Shown here: positions 60,273 through 64,000 of the stretch, in pieces
Layout: each line of letters opens with the position of its first letter
Position numbering within the stretch: the first letter of the stretch is position 1
Source of the DNA: Linnemannia elongata
Taxonomy: Eukaryota; Mortierellomycota; Mortierellomycetes; Mortierellales; Mortierellaceae
Length of the DNA stretch: 64,000 nt
Direction of reading: 5' to 3'
Assembly (NCBI GenBank): GCA_036320915.1
Contig: JAXBDG010000012.1
Coordinates: 434,001-498,000, forward strand
Program-made: the position numbers and the translations under genes
Notes under the pieces: model-generated
The model's input: only the letters and a program-made list of their open reading frames with translations
Database searches by the model: none
What the model was told of the DNA's origin: nothing

Positions 60273-61231
60273 CTAGGACCAAGTGCGTCCGACACGGCGG
60301 AAAATCCAGGATTCTGTCTCTCGCTTCTCGTCGTCTCCATGGCTGATGTCGACCGAGGTGTAGAGTTTAAAGCCCTGAGCTCGGATATTTGCCAGTAGCT
60401 GTGAAAGGAACATGCGTGAGTAGACTGTCTCTGCGCCATGAGGCCGCCATGGGTTCCCTCGCAACTTGATCTCGTGCGCTCGTAGATGGGTGCCTTCTTG
60501 CTGGATCCTGGGCAGTCAGCAAGAACAAAAATAAATAAAGACACCGTCGGTTATGATCATGGATAAAGACTTGCCTGGTAATGCAATGTCATAGATACTG
60601 GTGTTTTCGATTTTCAGACTTACCCGCTTGGCCACTGGGTCTGAATGGCCTGCTTGACAGCCGCAATGATGGAAGTAGGTACATTACCGATAATGCGCAG
60701 TTTGTCTGAGGAATTAAAGCTCATTGCAAACATATCAACCTCGTCAGGCATAACGGTGCCCAGGGAGGGATCGATAGTTTCAAAGAACAAGGCGTCCTTT
60801 CCATGCTCTTTCTTGGAGACGTCGGCTGCTTGGATCATGTTCCAGCCATTGACGGCCATTGTTCTCAGGACTGAAACGATCAATGTGCGAGATGTAATAG
60901 AGTCAGTTCCTTGGCCACGCCAAGGCGTCCCTAACAGTTTGAATTCGTGTGCACCGAAATAGGTTTGTTCAGACTGTATGTGGCCCCAGCTGGACGAGAT
61001 GGCATTTCGAATTGGATCGACCAAAACGGGAGGGACGCCCAAAAGTCGGATCTTGTCAGTTTCGTTGAGGGTGATGCAGCAGACGCGTGGGAGGACCGTT
61101 TCAAAGAGGTAGTCCGGAGGCGCCGAGGGTGCTGGTTGGTGAGGTTGCTGTGATCCTGAAAGGAAGTAGGATGATGGTTCGCTATCGACATTTAGCTTTG
61201 CGAGCCGTTGTTTTTCGTCGTCTTTTGTCAT
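60273..61231 (-). CDS. Unknown protein with two repeated units
   Basis: Two exons on the minus strand (60624-61231, 60273-60507) encode 280 residues. I do not recognise a named family. Two similar units are visible. Unit 1 runs from DKIRLLGVPPVLVDPIRNAI through WGHIQSEQTYFGAHEFKLLG and ends near KDALFFETIDP. Unit 2 runs from DKLRIIGNVPTSIIAAVKQA through GIQQEGTHLRAHEIKLRGNP and ends near ETESWIFRRV. In each, a helix ending in W is followed by an xAHExKLxGxPW motif, a helix, and a strand with alternating hydrophobics. The splice falls inside unit 2. No signal peptide or membrane segment. It lies tail-to-tail with the deubiquitinase, 158 bp apart. The gene structure is well supported by the unit similarity across the intron. 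Confidence 0.8.
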
Positions 61232-62362
61232 GATTTGTTGAAAGGAGGAGAAGGAGAAGATGTCAAGAGGTTGTGTGGCTGGAGAGGAGAAGGAAGAACG
61301 AAAACGAAAAGAGGCATGAAGCGAAGTTTTTGTATCTTGGCAAATACAAAAAAAAAAAGGAATTGTTTACTGTAAGAGAAAAAAAAAAGCCAAGAGTCGA
61401 CAATGTTACAAATGAGATAAGATCTTTTAATTAGAGTAAACTGTGGTCGGGCTCAGTGCTTCACAAGAAGAATAAAGGCGGGGAGGGGAGGGGAAACTGC
61501 CATCTATGCCTGACCGGTAAAATTACAAGTGAAAGGCGAAGACATAAAAATGGAGAGTCAAAGTACTCGTCGTCTCTCTTAAAAGTCCTTGGAATCCCAA
61601 AACACTGTTTTTTTTCTTTCGGATTTGCACCATCGACTCTATTTAATGAACCTGGTGATATTAGATGAACAACTTTCAAGGTCGAAGCGCAGGGTATGTG
61701 CTTCAACAAAGGAGTGAGCTATACAAACATGTACCCGCAGTCGGTGAGCATTCAATTGATCTTGGAATTCTCATGAGGCCGACAAAGTGTGTTTTGTTCA
61801 TACAATTCCAACGGCGTGTAACAGCATTCCTTAGGACTAAAATACTGATACTACCTAATATACAAAGGAAAAAGTATCCAGCCTCTTTTTTCATAGTAAC
61901 AGAGGGTCTATATACCAAATTTTTCGAGCACCATCCGCCAGTCGCAGTGTGGTCCTGAGTCTGGCTCTGCACAACAATTGTCGCTCCTCTTCACAGTTTC
62001 AAGGAAATTAAACCAGACGCGAATGAAAGGAATTCTTCACATTATCTCCATCAATGGTAGCATTCTCCTTCCTAACAAAATCTCCAACAACCACTTGTCA
62101 GCAGCGCATAAGTCCTTGGAGGTCCCATCCTTATATATGGCTAGCGAAGCGCCACACGGGCAGAAACCATCGCGCGTTATGCAGCCGTATCCTTGGATGT
62201 CTTGTTCTTAGAAGAGTTACCAGAGGCTAAATGCGAGGAAATAAAGTAATGCGAGGAAATAATGAAAATGACAAGGAAATAAAGGAATTGGAAGGAAATA
62301 ACAGAAATTCAATACCCTTGTATATGAAAGGTCAAACTCACATCATCACATATATCATTGAA
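61232..62362. other. Intergenic region, no gene seen
   Basis: 1.13 kb. Short ORFs at 61456-61958 and 61978-62211 have no supporting features. Near 62230-62310 the word gaggaaataa/aaggaaataa recurs four times. The end leads into the tRNA gene. Confidence 0.6.
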
Positions 62363-62434
62363 AGCAAAGTCGCCCAGAGGAAGAGCGCTGGGCTCATAAC
62401 CCAGAGGTCGGTGGATCGAAACCACCCTTTGCTA
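62363..62434 (+). tRNA. Initiator tRNA-Met (anticodon CAT)
   Basis: 72-nt cloverleaf without intron. The acceptor stem AGCAAAG pairs fully with CTTTGCT, with discriminator A. The anticodon stem CTGGG/CCCAG encloses CTCATAA, and the T arm GGTGG/CCACC encloses ATCGAAA. Three features mark it as the initiator, not elongator: the A1-T72 pair, the three G-C pairs next to the anticodon loop, and the ATCGAAA T-loop replacing TTCGAAT. The D stem GCCC/GAGC has one C-A mismatch. A TTTT Pol III terminator follows at 62441. Internal A and B boxes are contained in the D and T arms. Confidence 0.93.
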
Positions 62435-62440
62435 CAAACT

Positions 62441-62444
62441 TTTA
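62441..62444 (+). terminator. Pol III terminator of the tRNA gene
   Basis: Short T run (aacttttatt) seven bases after the tRNA 3' end, with longer T runs about 20 bases further as backup. Confidence 0.6.
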
Positions 62445-62711
62445 TTCCGATTCTTTTTTCCACTTTTTTTTTGTTTTCTTTCCTTCCTTCCCTCTTCTTT
62501 CTTTCGTCTTGTACTCATTCTTTGTCCTTCTTCCATCCATCCATCCATCATACCATTCCTTATTTCATATTCATTCATTGATTGCACTTTTCTTTTGCAC
62601 ACACATATATACATAGCATACCCCTACATTCCTTCTACTTATACCCTCACTACACACACACTCCCTCGCTTGTCCTTTCGTCCTTGAGCCTTCGACTTCC
62701 AACAACGCATC

Positions 62712-64000
62712 ATGTCCCAAGGGCCTCCCAGGTAAACGCAACAATTGTAGTAGCAACACCAACAAACACCAGCCAGCCTCGATCGCTATCGCCACCTGGC
62801 TGCCCAACCAACACCCTCCTTCCATCCAGAGTACCATACTTTAGGCTATAACTCACCTGCCTGACTCAGTCTGCCTTCTGCCCCGCATAACCCACTACCA
62901 CCTCCCCGCAACACACGTACATACACACACACACAATCTCTCTTTTTCTCTCCCTCTCTTCTCTCTCTTTCTCTGTCTCTCTTTTTTATTGACACGCATT
63001 ACGTCGAAGAGCCAATCATGGCAAAAAGAAGGGTTATAAATGTACACAACATCATCATCAACAGCCTTTATTCTGTCGTCGGATAGACAGGAGAGAACAT
63101 AATGGGCATCTCTTTGTTGGTGGGTGGAGAGGGTAAACAAAGAGAAATCATGTTGACCAAAAGAAAATAGGGAACGAGCACCATAACAAAGGACACCACA
63201 ACCATCCAGCGACAAACAGGACAGGACGGCACAGAGCAGAATATGGAATTAATTAATGATGTTATTGTTCACTACCAGTCTCGCCCAAGTTGTCAACACT
63301 CCCCAATCCTCCTTTCGTCCGCCAACAAGTGCCAACTGAGCTGTTCAACAAAAGTCCGTTAGCAAAGTGAAAAAACAAGCAGACAGACAGGAGCGTGGAT
63401 GATAAAACGAATGGTCAATAGGTCAGAGGCTGAGAGAGACAGTTAAAGGATTTTGTTGTAGAAGACTGGACGAGATACCGCATGAATCATGGAGTGGCAG
63501 CAACTTTGTTTGAGGACTTATTTTTTGTACTTTCACTTCAGCACCACACCGCTTGACATGTTCCTTTTTTTTTTCTACCAAGAAGGAGACGGAGCGGGCG
63601 AGGGAGTGGAGGGGTGTCTTTTTCTTCAATGACTACGATGGAGATAGCCAGCTTGTTTCTTTAGTAGTGCTCACTCACACTCTACCTTCTTATAACCTGT
63701 CTTAGCCTCTGCGCTTTTATTCCTTTGCTAACCTCGTCTCTCTCTCCCCCTCTTTTCTCTCACTCTCTCTCCTTTTATGGGACCATGCACTTTTGCTCTC
63801 AAAACCACTCAACTACGACCTCAATAACAATAACAAAACAAAATCGACGAAAACTCGGACAATACCGCTTTCTCGACACACAGATTCACCAATATCAATG
63901 ATGAGCTCGACTATTACAAGAGTCATACAGAGGCGATCGAGCTTGAGCTCGCAGAAACCAAATTCGCCTTAGAAGAGTTTCAATTCTCGTCAAAGGAGCT
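62712..64000 (+). CDS. NudE-type nuclear distribution protein, 5' end
   Basis: Partial gene running off the right edge. Exon 1 (62712-62731) encodes MSQGPPR, and exon 2 starts at 63884 after an intron of about 1.15 kb. The joined frame reads RFTNINDELDYYKSHTEAIE and continues ELAETKFALEEFQFSSKEL. This is the start of the long coiled coil of NudE/NDE1, where an E/D-x-x-Y-W/Y-K start and a LEEFQxSSxELE stretch are typical. NudE binds LIS1 and dynein and is needed for nuclear movement in hyphae. The start was chosen because the splice phase (2+1) and the family start agree; no other ATG in that frame precedes the coil. The intron is unusually long for this genome, so a missed small exon is possible. 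Confidence 0.8.

Overview
The window is nuclear DNA of a filamentous fungus with densely packed genes (about 18 in 64 kb). Almost all are split by short GT-AG introns of about 50-200 bp, and the intergenic gaps are rich in CT, poly-A and poly-T tracts. Retention of VMP1, an AZUL-HECT ligase, a PH-containing PDK1 and an RFTS-like protein, together with the intron style, suggests an early-diverging fungus, most likely Mortierellomycota (Mortierella/Linnemannia type). That placement is inference from gene content, not a database result. I built exon models by hand, joining splice sites so that phase and family similarity agree.

Layout. 1-6539 (+) is the 3' part of the proteasome activator BLM10/PSME4. 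6540-10137 is the poorest stretch: a doubtful minus-strand ORF, a short tandem repeat, and an isolated 3'-terminal piece of 28S rRNA at about 9212. 10138-11519 (+) is a secreted GPI-anchored Kre9/Knh1-like protein. 11982-16914 (+) is a PDK1-type kinase whose PH domain is interrupted by a large insert. 17642-20938 (+) is VMP1 with an N-terminal SAP motif. 21179-25981 (-) is a ThrE/Prm10-type membrane protein with a very long disordered N-terminus. 26552-27938 (-) CWC21/SRRM2-like and 28316-30152 (+) ATP synthase gamma are divergently transcribed from a 377-bp gap. 30508-33310 (-) is a UPF0739/C1orf74-like protein, and 34601-35773 (+) is an EFM4-type methyltransferase. 36460-42008 (+) is a UBE3A-like AZUL-HECT ubiquitin ligase, with a fibrillarin pseudogene fragment on its 3' side (minus strand, 42180-42475). 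43043-44586 (+) is NAD(P)HX epimerase, 45617-48581 (+) an alpha-arrestin with a poly-Q tail, and 49147-50896 (+) argininosuccinate synthase. 51320-53285 (-) is a small protein resembling the DNMT1 replication-foci (RFTS) domain without a methyltransferase. 53759-55729 (+) is an F-box/LRR-like protein. 57165-60114 (+) is a membrane-anchored USP30/Ubp16-type deubiquitinase, and 60273-61231 (-) is an unknown protein made of two repeated units. 62363-62434 (+) is an initiator tRNA-Met, and 62712 to the right edge (+) is the start of a NudE homologue.

The genes are mostly single-copy housekeeping and regulatory genes, not a pathway cluster. Several belong to protein turnover (BLM10, HECT ligase, F-box protein, USP30-like enzyme, arrestin as a likely ligase adaptor), but nothing in the order suggests co-regulation beyond a few head-to-head promoters. 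I see no intact transposon, CRISPR array or secondary-metabolite cluster. The most unusual items are the SAP-VMP1 protein, the stand-alone RFTS-like protein, the split PH domain, the stranded 28S fragment, the fibrillarin relic and two GC-AG introns.
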